From Sandaracinaceae bacterium (GTDB lineage Bacteria > Myxococcota_A > Polyangia > Polyangiales > Sandaracinaceae), in contig JACKEC010000025.1 in the NCBI GenBank assembly GCA_020633195.1, positions 62,001 through 126,000 on the forward strand: a stretch of 64,000 nt of DNA. Reading direction: 5' to 3'. The notes under the pieces are model-generated. The model was not told the origin of the DNA. It worked only from the letters and a program-made list of their open reading frames with translations, and did no database searches. This document shows positions 44,910 to 56,107 of this stretch, one piece after another (position 1 is the first letter of the stretch; each line of letters begins with the position of its first letter). The position numbers and the translations under genes are program-made.

Positions 44910-46585
44910 GGGCAGGTGAGCGGGCGCGTGCCCTCGTAGCGGACCCGCGGCGCGCTCGGATCGAACAGGCCGAGCGGCGTCAGCTCCCCTCCGCGCGCCT
45001 CGAGCACGCGCGCCATCTCCTCGCGGACCATCACCCCGTGCTCGAGGGTCACGGCGCCCTCGCGCGCGCGCAGCGCCTCGAAGTGCGCGTCCGTCCCGGT
45101 CGCGAGGAAGTCCGTGGTGGCCACGGTCAGGGTCGCGTCGTCCGCGATCGCCGCGCCGTCGTCCCGGGTGACGTGGGCCCGGAGCGCGCCCCCCTCGCAG
45201 CGCGCGGTCGCGCGCAGGCCGCTGAGCGAATAGAAGCTACCGGTCTGCCGGAGGTTGTCCTCGATCATCGCCTCGAGCTCGGCGCGGGTCATCCGCACGA
45301 TGGCCGACGCGTTGTCGAAGGGCGAGGCGGTGTAGAGCGAGCCGTAGGTCAGCGGCCCCGCCGGCAGGTCGGCCCGCAAGCCCCCGCCGTTCGTCAGCGC
45401 GGCGTCGGTCCCCCGGGAGGCTCGCATCAGATCGGTGAAGAGGTTGCCGAGCGAGCACTCGGTCTCGCGGATCGCCTCGATCGGGCCGCCGACGATCGTC
45501 ACGCCGAGCGGCCGCGCGCGCTGATCCGCGGCGTTCGCGACGGCCGGCGCGATGATCGCGGCGACCGCGGGGTCGGCGGCGATGGCGTGGCCCTCGTACG
45601 TCCCCGGGGTGCAGACCTCGTCGACGGATCCGGAGACGCAGAGGTCCTGCGGAGGGTGCACGGTCACGTCCACCACGCCCTCGTCGGGGTCCACCACGAG
45701 ATCGACGCGGCCGAACGCGCGGCCGTACGAGTACGACTCCACGATCGGGATCCCGTGGACGAAGTGCGACACGGCCTGGTGGGTGTGGCCGGCCACGATC
45801 GCGTCGACGGTGCCGGGCGCGAGCGCGTTGGCGACCTCGAAGATCTCCTGGTCGGCCTCGCAGCTCGTCAGATCATGCGGGTCGTCGTGCTCCGCGCACC
45901 GGCCGCCCGCGTGCGCGGCCACGAGCACCAGCGCCGCGCCGCGCGCTCGGAGCGCCTGCGCCTCGTGCGTGATCGCCTCGACGGTGGGCGCCATCGACAG
46001 GTCGCTCACGTTCGCGGCGTTGGTCGTCGAGAGGGTGTCCTCGGTGGTCACCCCGATCACGCCGATCTGGATGCCGGCGCGCTCGAGCAGCACCGCCGTC
46101 TGCACGTTCGCCCACTCGATCGGCGAGCCCTCGCGGGTGCGCAGGTTCGCGGCGAGGAACGGGTAGCGAGCCTGGGCGGCCCGCGCGAGGAGTGCGCCGC
46201 GCGGATCGTCGCCCGGCTCCGTCGGGGTCACGCGCTCGCCGACGGGGCCGTAGTCGAACTCGTGGTTGCCGATCGTGACCGCGTCGTAGCCGATGGCGTC
46301 GTAGGCCTCGACGACGGGGGCGCCCTCGAGGAGGTTCGACTCCAGCGTGCCCTGGAACATGTCGCCGCCGTCGAGCAGCACCACCGCGCCGTCCTGGGCG
46401 CGGAGCTCTCGGAGCGCGCTCACGTACCCGGCCAGCACCGGGAGCGCCCCGACGTGCCCGTGCAGGTCGTTGGTCCCGACGATCGTGATCGTCACCCGGC
46501 GCGGGGGCGCCGGCTCGCGGACCTCGGGTGTCGTCGAGCCGCAGGACGCCAGCACCGCGGCCCCCAGGAGCATCAGCCTTCGCAT
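44906..46585 (-). CDS. 5'-nucleotidase / UshA-family metallophosphatase lipoprotein
   Basis: 559 residues from ATG 46585. The lipobox is at Cys15 (VLASC). The metallophosphatase domain has 'GTNDLHGH', 'LLDGGDMFQG', 'IGNHEFDYG' and 'VAGHTHQ', giving the full set of metal ligands. The C-terminal nucleotidase domain has 'LTNGGGLRADLPAG' and 'LYTASPFDN'. The family removes phosphate from nucleotides or UDP-sugars in the periplasm. The stop overlaps the start of the TPR/PEGA gene, so the two are probably coupled. An extended insert around 'DPHDLTSCEADQE' is cysteine-containing. Confidence 0.93.
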   Translation of the reverse strand: MRRLMLLGAAVLASCGSTTPEVREPAPPRRVTITIVGTNDLHGHVGALPVLAGYVSALRELRAQDGAVVLLDGGDMFQGTLESNLLEGAPVVEAYDAIGYDAVTIGNHEFDYGPVGERVTPTEPGDDPRGALLARAAQARYPFLAANLRTREGSPIEWANVQTAVLLERAGIQIGVIGVTTEDTLSTTNAANVSDLSMAPTVEAITHEAQALRARGAALVLVAAHAGGRCAEHDDPHDLTSCEADQEIFEVANALAPGTVDAIVAGHTHQAVSHFVHGIPIVESYSYGRAFGRVDLVVDPDEGVVDVTVHPPQDLCVSGSVDEVCTPGTYEGHAIAADPAVAAIIAPAVANAADQRARPLGVTIVGGPIEAIRETECSLGNLFTDLMRASRGTDAALTNGGGLRADLPAGPLTYGSLYTASPFDNASAIVRMTRAELEAMIEDNLRQTGSFYSLSGLRATARCEGGALRAHVTRDDGAAIADDATLTVATTDFLATGTDAHFEALRAREGAVTLEHGVMVREEMARVLEARGGELTPLGLFDPSAPRVRYEGTRPLTCP

Positions 46586-46658
46586 GGGCGGGAGCCTAGC
46601 AGCCAAGATCGAGCTGGACCCTCGCCGACCCGCCCGACCCGTGCGAGCTTGTGGGGGC

Positions 46659-47195
46659 ATGACGCGTCGCGCCTCCCTCGGAGCTCTGCTGCTCCTCTTC
46701 GCCACGGTCGCCAGCGCTCAGGACACCGCCGACGAGACCGGCCGCTACGTCGGACACTTCGTCCTCGACGGGAGCGAGGAGGCCGCCCGCGAGCGCATCC
46801 GCCGGGCCCTCGAGCCGGCGATCCAGTCCATCCCGTTCCTGTTCCGATCGATGGCCACCGAGCGGCTCAACGCGCGGTTCCGCGTCGTCCGCGCGATCGA
46901 CATCGAGCTGCCCGCGGATCGCATCAGCGTGCGGTACACGGGCGAGCGTACCCGGACCCTCGAGAGCCGGCGCGGTCACCCCGTCACGATCGAGACCGAC
47001 GACGGGGGCGAGGCGCGGATGACGCAGCTCTTCCGGGACGGTCACCTCGAGCAGGTCTTCGAGGGCGAGCACGGCCGGATGTACCGCCTGCTCGAGCTGA
47101 GCGAGGACGGCGCGCGGATGACCGCGACCACCATCCTCCAGGGCGGCCGGCTCGAGCAGCCCATCCGGATCACCCAGCCCTACGTTCGCCGCTAG
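46659..47195 (+). CDS. secreted protein of unknown function
   Basis: 178 residues. The signal peptide ends at ASAQ (about residue 21). The mature part begins with 'RYVGHFVLDGSEEAARERIR' and then alternates strands ('RISVRYTGERTRTLESRRG', 'ARMTQLFRDGHLEQVFEG'), suggesting a lipocalin-like or beta-sandwich fold. Ends with Arg-Arg. First gene of a plus-strand group with the cytochrome and ABC-F genes. I do not recognise it. Confidence 0.7.
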   Translation: MTRRASLGALLLLFATVASAQDTADETGRYVGHFVLDGSEEAARERIRRALEPAIQSIPFLFRSMATERLNARFRVVRAIDIELPADRISVRYTGERTRTLESRRGHPVTIETDDGGEARMTQLFRDGHLEQVFEGEHGRMYRLLELSEDGARMTATTILQGGRLEQPIRITQPYVRR

Positions 47196-47234
47196 CGAGG
47201 AACCTCGACGCGATCGCGGGGTCGGATCATCTGT

Positions 47235-49459
47235 ATGCTCACGCGCGTGCGCTCCGGCGTCCTCATCCTCGCGGTCTTCGCGGGCGCGTGCGCCAGCGAT
47301 CGAGCCCTCGACGAGGTCGAGGGGGTCGAGCCGCCGAACGAGCTCGAGGCGCCGGAGGTCGCCGCCCCCGAGCTCGACGCGCGGCCGCCGATCGTCGCGG
47401 GCGAGCCGCTCTATCCGGAGACGCTCGTCCGCCTCGTCGAGGGTGACGCGCGCGACACCGAGCGCCTCGCCGACGTGGGCATGTGCGCGTCGTGCCACGA
47501 GGAGGTCTACGCCGCGTGGCGGGCCAGCCCTCACGCCGCGGCCTCGTTCGACAACCCTTGGTACCGCCAGGCCGTCGACACGTTCCGCGAGGAGCGCAGC
47601 CCCGAGGCGAGCCGGTTCTGCGCGGGGTGCCACAACCCCGTGCTCCTCCTCGCCGACGCGATGGAGGAGCCGATCGAGCCCGCCGACCCGCGCGCCCACG
47701 CCGGCGTCACCTGCCTCGTGTGCCACGGCATCCAGGAGGCGCGCGCGGACGGCGTCGGGAGCTACACCCTCAGCACCGCGCCGGTCCCCTTGCCGGATCC
47801 GGCCGTGCCCGAGGAGGTGGCCGTCCACGTCGCCGCGCTCACCCCCGACCCGCTGCGGACCGCGGCGCTCTGCGGCACCTGTCACCGAGGCTTCCTCGGT
47901 CCCGACATGGGCAACCCGCACCACCTGCCCGGCGTCGACGAGCCCACCGCGTGGGCGCGGTCCGGCTTCGCGGGGAGCCGGGCGTCGAGGCTGGACACCC
48001 GCGTCGAGCCGGCGACCTGTCAGGGCTGCCACATGCCGCTGGTCGACGCGTCGGATCGCGACTTCGCCACGACCGACGGTCGGATCCACTCGCACCGCGT
48101 ACCCGGCGGCCACACCGCGCTGGCGGGGGCACGCAACGACGCGGCGCAGCTCGCGGTGCTGCGCGAGGGCCTCACCGGCGTGGCCCGCGTCGACGTCGCC
48201 GCGGTGCGGAGCGGGGCGCGTTCGACGCGACCGGCCGACGGCGCCCGCCTCGTGCCGGGGCGGGTCGAGCTCGACGTCGTCGTGCGCAACCTCGCGGTCG
48301 GCCACCGCTTCCCGGGGGGGACGCGCGACGCGCAGGACACGTGGCTGGAGGTCGAGGTGCGGGACGCACGCGGCGCGCTCGTCGCCGAGGCGGGGACCCG
48401 TCACGCCGCCGCCCGGGACGAGACCGCGCACCGGCTCGTGGCCGGGCTCGTCGACGACGACGCGCAGGTCCACGACCTGCACCACGTGCAGCACTTCCGC
48501 GCCGCGATCTTCGACAGGACCCTCGCGCCCCGCGACGCCGAGGTCGTCCGCTACGCGTTCGAGCTGACCGCCGACGTGGCGCAGCCGCTGTCGATCGACG
48601 CGCGGCTCCGGCACCGGCGCCACTCCCACCCGATGCACGCCGCGGCCTGCGCCGCGACGCGCAGCCCGCGCGGACGAGCCTTCGCGGCGACGTCGGTCGC
48701 GCTCGGCCGGATCCCCATCGACGGCTGCGCCGAGCAGCCCGTCACCGAGGTGGCCTCAGCGCGCGTCTGGATCGGCGCCGGCGCGGAGGGTCGCGAGGCG
48801 GCGGGAGGCGCGACCGACGCGCGGTTCCAGCGCCTCTTCGACCACGCGCTCGCGCTCATCGGGGACGTGCAGGAGCACCTCGACGACGCGCGTCCTTCGC
48901 TCGCCGCGGCGCTGCGCGCGGCGCCCGACGACGCCGCTCGCGCGATGGTCCACGGCCAGCTCGCGCGCCTCGAGGGCCGACAGGGTCGCCTCGCCGCGGC
49001 GCTCGACCAGGCGACCCGCGCCGAGCGCCTGATCGGTGAGCACCCGGCCATCCATCGCCTGCGGGGAGACGCCTACGCGCAGGTCTGGCGCTGGGAGGAC
49101 GCGGCCGAGGCCTACCGCCTCGCCGCGGAGGGCGCCCCGCTCGACGAGTCACGCTGGACCGACCTCGCGCGCGCGCTCGGCAGCGCGGGGCACGACGAGG
49201 AGGCGCTCGTCGCCGCGGACCGCGGCCTGACCATCGATCCGCGGGGCTCGTCGTTGCTCCGCAGCCGCTACCTGGCGCTCGAGGGGCTCGGCGCCGACGC
49301 TGGTGTGGCGAGCGACGCGTACCTCGCCCACCGGGTCCCCGACGCGCTCTCCGCGCTGCGCCTCCGCTGCGGCCAGCGCTCCGCGTGGTGCGCCCTCGAG
49401 CGGCTGCCGGTGCACGTGCACGACCTGCGGCCAGCCCAGGGGCATGCTAGCTCCGCGCG

Positions 49460-49463
<4 letters not shown>
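47235..49463 (+). CDS. pentaheme cytochrome c lipoprotein with TPR C-terminus
   Basis: 742 residues. The lipobox is near residue 20 (AGAC). Five CxxCH heme motifs lie at about residues 84 (CASCH), 129 (CAGCH), 160 (CLVCH), 213 (CGTCH) and 262 (CQGCH). The spacing and 'HAGVTCLVCHGI' are like cytochrome c554/NrfB-type proteins. A beta-rich middle part (300-480) holds 'HRFPGGTRDAQDTWLEVEV'. Residues about 520-720 have TPR-like helices. Probably a cell-surface or periplasmic electron carrier. The stop overlaps the GTG of the ABC-F gene (GTGA), which is an odd partner. Confidence 0.88.
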
Positions 49464-51493
<2,030 letters not shown>

Positions 51494-51501
51494 GGTCCGC
51501 T

Positions 51502-52353
51502 CTAGCCGATCTCGCGCAGCGCGCGCTCGACGGAGCCGACGTAGCTCCCCCCGAACAGGTTCACGTGAACCATGAGCGGGTAGAGCTGGTAGAGGGGGAC
51601 CCGCTCGGCCGCGCCCGGCGCCAGCGGCCAGGCCTCGGCGTACGCGTCGAACACGCGCTGCGAGAAGCCGCCGAACAGGCGCATCATCGCGAGGTCCATC
51701 TCGCGGTGGCCGCCGTACGCGGCGGGGTCGATGAGCACGGGGGCGCCGTCGGTGGCGACGTGCGCGTTGCCGCCCCACAGGTCGCCGTGGAGCCGTGACG
51801 GCGGCTCCGCCGGGCCGACGCGCTCGGTGATCCTCGCGAAGAGCGACTGCAAGCCTCGTTGCATCGCCGAGCTCGCGCGGCCCGCGTCGACGGCGCGGCG
51901 GAGCTGCGGCTCGAGCCGTCGGCGGACGTAGAACGTCGGCCAGTCCTCCTCGGCGCCGTTGTCCTGCGGCAGGTCGCCGATGAAGTTGTCGCGGAGGTGC
52001 CCGAAGCGCGGGGCGCCGAACGCGTGCAGCGCGGCCAAACCGCGCCCGAGCTCGGCGTCGTGGTCCCGAGCGGGAGCGCCCGGGAGGATCAGCTCGAGCG
52101 CGAGGAAACGCGGCGAGAAGCCGAGCACCTCCGGGACCCGCAGCGCGCCGGCCTCGCCGAGCCACGCGAGCCCCTCGGCCTCGCGCTCGTACATCGTCGG
52201 CGGCGGGCTCGGGTGCGTCTTGACGAACGCGGCGCGCCCGTCGGCCAGCTGCACGCGGGTGGCCCGGTTGATGTCGCCGCCGGTGAGCGGGCTCTGTGAG
52301 GTCACGGCGCCGAGCGCGGCCTCGATGTCGGCGAGGGCTCCGTCAGAGAGCAT
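51502..52353 (-). CDS. fructosamine kinase family protein
   Basis: 283 residues. Kinase-like fold with 'LTGGDINRATRVQLADGRAAFVKTH' at the start. The catalytic loop is 'RLHGDLWGGNAHV', followed by 'LIDPAAYGGHREMDLAMM'. Bacterial members phosphorylate ketosamines (ribulosamine, erythrulosamine, fructosamine) and help deglycate proteins. The start overlaps the end of the phosphatase gene by 11 bases. Some family members act with a low-molecular-weight phosphatase in the same operon, as here. Confidence 0.93.
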   Translation of the reverse strand: MLSDGALADIEAALGAVTSQSPLTGGDINRATRVQLADGRAAFVKTHPSPPPTMYEREAEGLAWLGEAGALRVPEVLGFSPRFLALELILPGAPARDHDAELGRGLAALHAFGAPRFGHLRDNFIGDLPQDNGAEEDWPTFYVRRRLEPQLRRAVDAGRASSAMQRGLQSLFARITERVGPAEPPSRLHGDLWGGNAHVATDGAPVLIDPAAYGGHREMDLAMMRLFGGFSQRVFDAYAEAWPLAPGAAERVPLYQLYPLMVHVNLFGGSYVGSVERALREIG

Positions 52354-52816
52354 GGGTCGCGCGCAGCTCGTCGAGGAACCCCTCCGCGGCCGCCTCGCAG
52401 ATGTCGAAGACGCGATCGAAGCCGCCGTCGTAGTAGGGGTCGGGCACCTCGGAGCCCTTCTCCGAGTCGGGGTCGAAGTCGCGGAACAGGTGGATGGTTC
52501 GCGACGTGGAACCGGCGAGGCGCTCGAGGTTCGTCCGGTTGCTCCGGTCCATGGCGACCACGTAGTCGAACCGATCGAAGTCCTCGGCCAGGAACTGACG
52601 GGCGATGGAGGTGACCTCCACGCCGCGCGCTCGCCCCGTCGCCCGGGTGTCGCGGTGGGCCGCCTCCCCCGTGTGCCACGCGCCGGTCCCGGCGCTGTCG
52701 ATCTCGAAGCGATGCGCGAGCCCCTCGGCCTCGACGAGGTGGCGGAACACCGCCTCCGCGGTCGGCGACCGACAGATGTTGCCCAGGCACACGAAGCACA
52801 CGCGGATCTTCTGCAC
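52343..52816 (-). CDS. low-molecular-weight protein-tyrosine phosphatase
   Basis: 157 residues from GTG 52816, with a good ribosome site (GGGAGGGG) six bases ahead. The active-site loop is 'CLGNICRSP' (C-x5-R-S). The general acid is in 'VPDPYYDGG'. Length and layout fit the LMW-PTP family. Placed between the L,D-transpeptidase and the fructosamine kinase. Such enzymes can dephosphorylate tyrosine on proteins or remove phosphate from phospho-sugars freed by deglycation; the neighbour favours the second role (inference). Confidence 0.92.
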   Translation of the reverse strand: MQKIRVCFVCLGNICRSPTAEAVFRHLVEAEGLAHRFEIDSAGTGAWHTGEAAHRDTRATGRARGVEVTSIARQFLAEDFDRFDYVVAMDRSNRTNLERLAGSTSRTIHLFRDFDPDSEKGSEVPDPYYDGGFDRVFDICEAAAEGFLDELRATHAL

Positions 52817-52836
52817 GGAGCGCCCCTCCCTCGTCG

Positions 52837-54345
52837 TCACTCGGTCACGAGCACCCGGCTGCCTTCGAACCCCGTCCCGCGGTCGGTGGACACGCCGTGC
52901 CAGCCCGGGGGGATCTCCGGCCACGTGTGGGAGAACACGTACCGCGCGTCGTGAGGCGAGAGGTTCACGCAGCCGTGGCTGCGCCGCAACCCGAAGCGGT
53001 GGTGCCAGAAGGCGCCGTGCAGCGCGATCGAGCCGGCGAAGTACTGCGTCCACGGGACGTCGTCGATGCGGTAGCTGTCGTCGCCCGCGTCGGGCCCGAG
53101 GTTGGCCATCGTGTCGCTAACGTACTTGCGGTGGATCCGGAACTCGCCGACCGGCGTGTCGTGCCCCTCGAGGCCGGTCGACACGAGCGTCGCGTAGGTC
53201 GGCCGCGACCCGCGGTAGAGCACGAGCGTCTGCTCCGAGAGGTCGACGTGCACCCACGGCTCGTCGTCGCGGACGCCCGCGGGCGGCTCGATCGCCTCGG
53301 CCACCGCGACGAACCAGCGGCGCAAGTAGCCTTCCTGTCCACCGCCGATGTCCACCACGTGGTAGTCGCGGCCCTCGACGTTCTCGCGGCGCAGCCACGG
53401 CACGATCACCTGGCGCTCCCAGGTCGGCGCGTCGGGGTTGGGCCGGATGTGGACGCTCTCGTCGGGGTGGACCACGCGCCGCAGCGGCGTGCTCGTGCGG
53501 ACGGCCCAGGCGATCGGCAGGGTGGTGGTCTCGTCGAGCTCGACGCCGTGGAGCTCCGTGCCCGTGCGCTCCTCGAGCTCGGCCTCGCGGACGTAGCTGC
53601 CCCGGACGGTCCGCACGAAGCGCCTGTCGTTCCGGGTCTCGACGCCGTTGCTCGCGACGTAGAAGTTGCGGTGCAGGTAGCGCGCGACGATCGCCGGGCT
53701 CGCGGGCTCGTTCGCGAGCCGCCCCTCGCGCAGCAGCCCCGCGCGGCGCTCCTGGCCGGCGTTGAGCATCTCGGCGTATCGCGCGCCGTGCTCGGCGGCC
53801 GCGCGCTGCTGATCGCGCGACGGGAGCTGGTGGTACTCCGGCGTCTGCGGCTGCGTGACCACGAGGTAGCGGTAGGGGAGGGCGGCGTCCCGCTGCGCGC
53901 TGCCGTCGTGGTCCTCGGGCGGGGTCTCGCTCATGTCGATGCCCTGCCCCGCGCACGCCCAGCCGCGCGGGTACAGCTCGTACCAACCGGTCGCGCAGCG
54001 GGGCGACACGAGCGGCTCGCGGTGCGCGCGGACGTGGCCTCCGAGGCGCAGCCAGCCGATCACCTGGGCCTCTCGATCGGACGCCGCGCGCACGGGGATC
54101 TGCGCGGCGGTGACCACGCCGTGCATCGGGTAGTCGCGGTCGAGCCGCGCCTCGAGCTCGGCGCGCGCCTGCGCCTCGAGGTCGGGCCCGCGATCGCCAA
54201 AGCCCTCCGCGGACGTCTCCGGATCGTCCTCCGCGGGCTCGATCGCGGGGCCCGGACCCGCGGCTCCGAACCACACCGCGAGGCCCCATGCCAGCCCCGC
54301 TGACACGAGGAGCGCGGCCACGAGGATGAGACCTTTGCGTCGCAC
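52837..54345 (-). CDS. L,D-transpeptidase (YkuD) with N-terminal anchor
   Basis: 502 residues. N-terminal membrane anchor ('LILVAALLVSAGLAWGLAV'), acidic linker, then a first SH3-like part ('IPVRAASDREAQVIGWLRLG') and a long central region. The C-terminal YkuD domain has 'SIALHGAFWHH' and the catalytic 'SHGCVNL' with Cys. The enzyme makes 3-3 crosslinks in peptidoglycan or attaches proteins to it. The N-terminal half is unusually long for the family. Divergent from the PIN-like gene at 54456. Confidence 0.93.
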   Translation of the reverse strand: MRRKGLILVAALLVSAGLAWGLAVWFGAAGPGPAIEPAEDDPETSAEGFGDRGPDLEAQARAELEARLDRDYPMHGVVTAAQIPVRAASDREAQVIGWLRLGGHVRAHREPLVSPRCATGWYELYPRGWACAGQGIDMSETPPEDHDGSAQRDAALPYRYLVVTQPQTPEYHQLPSRDQQRAAAEHGARYAEMLNAGQERRAGLLREGRLANEPASPAIVARYLHRNFYVASNGVETRNDRRFVRTVRGSYVREAELEERTGTELHGVELDETTTLPIAWAVRTSTPLRRVVHPDESVHIRPNPDAPTWERQVIVPWLRRENVEGRDYHVVDIGGGQEGYLRRWFVAVAEAIEPPAGVRDDEPWVHVDLSEQTLVLYRGSRPTYATLVSTGLEGHDTPVGEFRIHRKYVSDTMANLGPDAGDDSYRIDDVPWTQYFAGSIALHGAFWHHRFGLRRSHGCVNLSPHDARYVFSHTWPEIPPGWHGVSTDRGTGFEGSRVLVTE

Positions 54346-54394
54346 GAGGGGCCGACGTCATAGCGACCGAGAAACTTCCCGGCAAACGCAAGGG

Positions 54395-54423
54395 TTGACC
54401 GGAGCGGGCTCGTCGGAGATAGA
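54395..54423 (+). promoter_or_regulatory. putative sigma70-type promoter of the PIN-like gene
   Basis: TTGACC (54395-54400), a 17-base spacer, and GATAGA (54418-54423). The -35 box matches consensus at five of six positions. The first transcribed base would be near 54430, just ahead of the hairpin at 54429-54444. Confidence 0.5.
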
Positions 54424-54428
54424 GGGGG

Positions 54429-54448
54429 CTGCGCGAAGGCGCAGGAGG
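54429..54448 (+). promoter_or_regulatory. hairpin touching the ribosome binding site of the PIN-like gene
   Basis: CTGCGC and GCGCAG pair around GAAG (54429-54444). The last two bases of the stem are the first bases of AGGAGG (54443-54448), which is 7 bases before the GTG at 54456. The stem may limit access of ribosomes. Confidence 0.5.
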
Positions 54449-54455
54449 TGGACGA

Positions 54456-54887
54456 GTGAAGATCCTGCTTGCACCCGATGTGTACGTGAACGCCTCGGTC
54501 GCGGGCGCCGGGCTCGCCCCGGCGCAGGTCGTCGATCGCGTGCTCGGAAACAAGAAGGCGCGCCAGAAGACCACGGAGTGGGTCCTGACGACCACGTCGG
54601 CGATGCTCGCCGCGCACCCCTCGTTCAAGAAGGAGGCGGTCGAGCCCCAGATGAAGCTCATCCGCGACCTCGTGGACGTCGTGGACTCCGAGGAGCACGA
54701 CGAGCACGACTGGGCCGAGTCGCTCCTCGCCGCGGCGAGGGCGGCCGAGGTCGCGCGGGTCGTCACCGACCACCCCGACCTCGCCGACAAGGACGAGATC
54801 GATGGCATCGAGTTCGTCTCGAGTGATGCATGGATGATCGAGCAGACGACGCCGCCGCCGCCGCCGCCGCCGCCCAAGAAGGGCTGA
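54456..54887 (+). CDS. PIN-like domain protein with polyproline tail
   Basis: 143 residues starting at GTG 54456 with a strong AGGAGG. The N-terminus 'MKILLAPDVYVNASVAG' resembles the first strand of PIN nucleases with Asp8 and Asn12. Later 'EEHDEHDWAESLLAAARAAE' and 'RVVTDHPDLADKDEI' match the acidic helix and the 'TGD-x-DLL' strand of VapC-like toxins. The tail is Pro8-Lys-Lys-Gly. No antitoxin-like gene is adjacent, and the next gene is a metabolic enzyme read in an overlapping frame. Could be an RNase of another kind, or a pseudo-nuclease. Confidence 0.65.
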   Translation: MKILLAPDVYVNASVAGAGLAPAQVVDRVLGNKKARQKTTEWVLTTTSAMLAAHPSFKKEAVEPQMKLIRDLVDVVDSEEHDEHDWAESLLAAARAAEVARVVTDHPDLADKDEIDGIEFVSSDAWMIEQTTPPPPPPPPKKG

Positions 54888-55696
54888 TCTACTCGCTCGT
54901 CGAGCCGGAGGGGCTCGAGACGGCGGTCTTCGTCGAGGTCCCGCACGCGGGCCTCGCCGTGCCCGATCGGGTGCGGGACGAGCTGATCGTCTCGGGCGAC
55001 GTGCTCCTGCGCGACAGCGACGTCTACGTGGACGCGCTGTGCGCCGACGCGCCGTCCGAGGGGGCCACGCTCCTCGCGGCGCGGGTGTCGCGCTACGTCG
55101 TCGACCTCAACCGCGCGCCCGACGACGTCGATCACGAGACGGTCCCCGACCACCCCGACCCGCGGGGCGTCCAGCCGCGCGGCGTGGTGTGGCGGCTGAC
55201 GACGGACGGCCAGCGTGCGCTCCGGTCTCCGCTGACCTACGCCGCGCTCTGCGACCGGCTCGAGCACTACCACGCGCCCTACCACGCGGCGCTCGAGGCG
55301 GGGCTCGAGGCCAAGCGGGCCAAGCACGGACACGCCATCCTGCTCGCCGCCCACTCGATGCCGTCGTACTCGCGCATCGGCGGGCGAGGCGCGCGTCGCG
55401 CGGACGTCGTGCCCGGGACGCGCGGCCGCTCGACGGCCGACCCGCGGGTGATCGATCTCGTCGGGGCGCACTTCCGCGACGCGGGCCTGAGCGTGCGCCA
55501 CGACGACCCCTACCGAGGGGGGTGGACCACGGCGCACTACGGCCGCCCGGCCGACGGCTGGCACGCGGTCCAGGTCGAGCTCAACCGCGCGCTCTACGTC
55601 GACGAGTCGACGAGCCGCCCCAAGGACGGCGACTTCGAGAAGCTGCAGGCGCTGATGCTCGAGCTCGTTCGCAAGCTCGGCGAGCTCGAGCTCTAG
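54830..55696 (+). CDS. N-formylglutamate amidohydrolase family protein
   Basis: 288 residues from ATG 54830, overlapping the PIN-like gene by 58 bp; its first 18 residues are then mostly Ala encoded by the other gene's Pro-codon run. CTG 54884, overlapping the TGA as CTGA, would start right at the conserved region and fits the NTGA pattern of nearby genes. Motifs are 'VFVEVPHAGLAVPD', 'RDSDVYVDAL', 'YHAPYHAAL', 'LLAAHSMPSYSRIGG' and 'VQVELNRALYVDE'. The family hydrolyses N-formylglutamate in histidine breakdown, but no other hut gene is nearby. Confidence 0.88.
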   Translation: MDDRADDAAAAAAAAQEGLIYSLVEPEGLETAVFVEVPHAGLAVPDRVRDELIVSGDVLLRDSDVYVDALCADAPSEGATLLAARVSRYVVDLNRAPDDVDHETVPDHPDPRGVQPRGVVWRLTTDGQRALRSPLTYAALCDRLEHYHAPYHAALEAGLEAKRAKHGHAILLAAHSMPSYSRIGGRGARRADVVPGTRGRSTADPRVIDLVGAHFRDAGLSVRHDDPYRGGWTTAHYGRPADGWHAVQVELNRALYVDESTSRPKDGDFEKLQALMLELVRKLGELEL

Positions 55697-55702
55697 CGGC
55701 TG

Positions 55703-56008
55703 CTAGCGGGCGTTGACCTCGAGGGAGACCGGGTCGCCGCCGCGGACTTCGAGGCGGTAGCGACTGTTCGCGGTCTGGAGGTAGTACACGTCGTGGCCGC
55801 AGATCCGGAGAATCCTCCGGACCGGAGTGGTCACGTACTCGTGGAGCCCGTCGGGGAACTCGATCACGAGTACACTCCCCTTGCGCGGAGCCCGGAGGAG
55901 GCGTCCAACAACCGCCCGGCCCGGCTTCCGGCCGACCTTGCGAAGCACGACCTCCACGAGGATCAAACTAGCACACGCGGGACATGTGGCAAAAGCGGTT
56001 TTGTACAC
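55703..56008 (-). CDS. small protein of unknown function
   Basis: 101 residues if started at GTG 56008. It begins 'YKTAFATCPACASLILVEVV' with a single CxxC, and the rest is basic and beta-rich ('GSVLVIEFPDGLHEYVTTPV', 'YYLQTANSRYRLEV'). A later GTG start around 55960 is possible. Divergent from tdk. The GC drop near its start suggests the regulatory region lies there. No family recognised. Confidence 0.55.
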   Translation of the reverse strand: MYKTAFATCPACASLILVEVVLRKVGRKPGRAVVGRLLRAPRKGSVLVIEFPDGLHEYVTTPVRRILRICGHDVYYLQTANSRYRLEVRGGDPVSLEVNAR

Positions 56009-56107
56009 ATGACAAGGCGCCGAGGACCCGCTATGTCCGGCCTCGAGAGACACCGGGGCTCGAAGTCGCCGAAAGCACGAAGGTTTCTCACGGCGGGGGT
56101 TCGACCG

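Noticed and set aside
54456..54887. PIN-like gene as half of a toxin-antitoxin pair
   Set aside because: No small antitoxin-like gene on either side; neighbours are a divergent transpeptidase and a metabolic enzyme.
53117..55564. 815-codon minus frame over the L,D-transpeptidase and amidohydrolase
   Set aside because: Arg/Ala/Pro-rich shadow of real genes with no start context.
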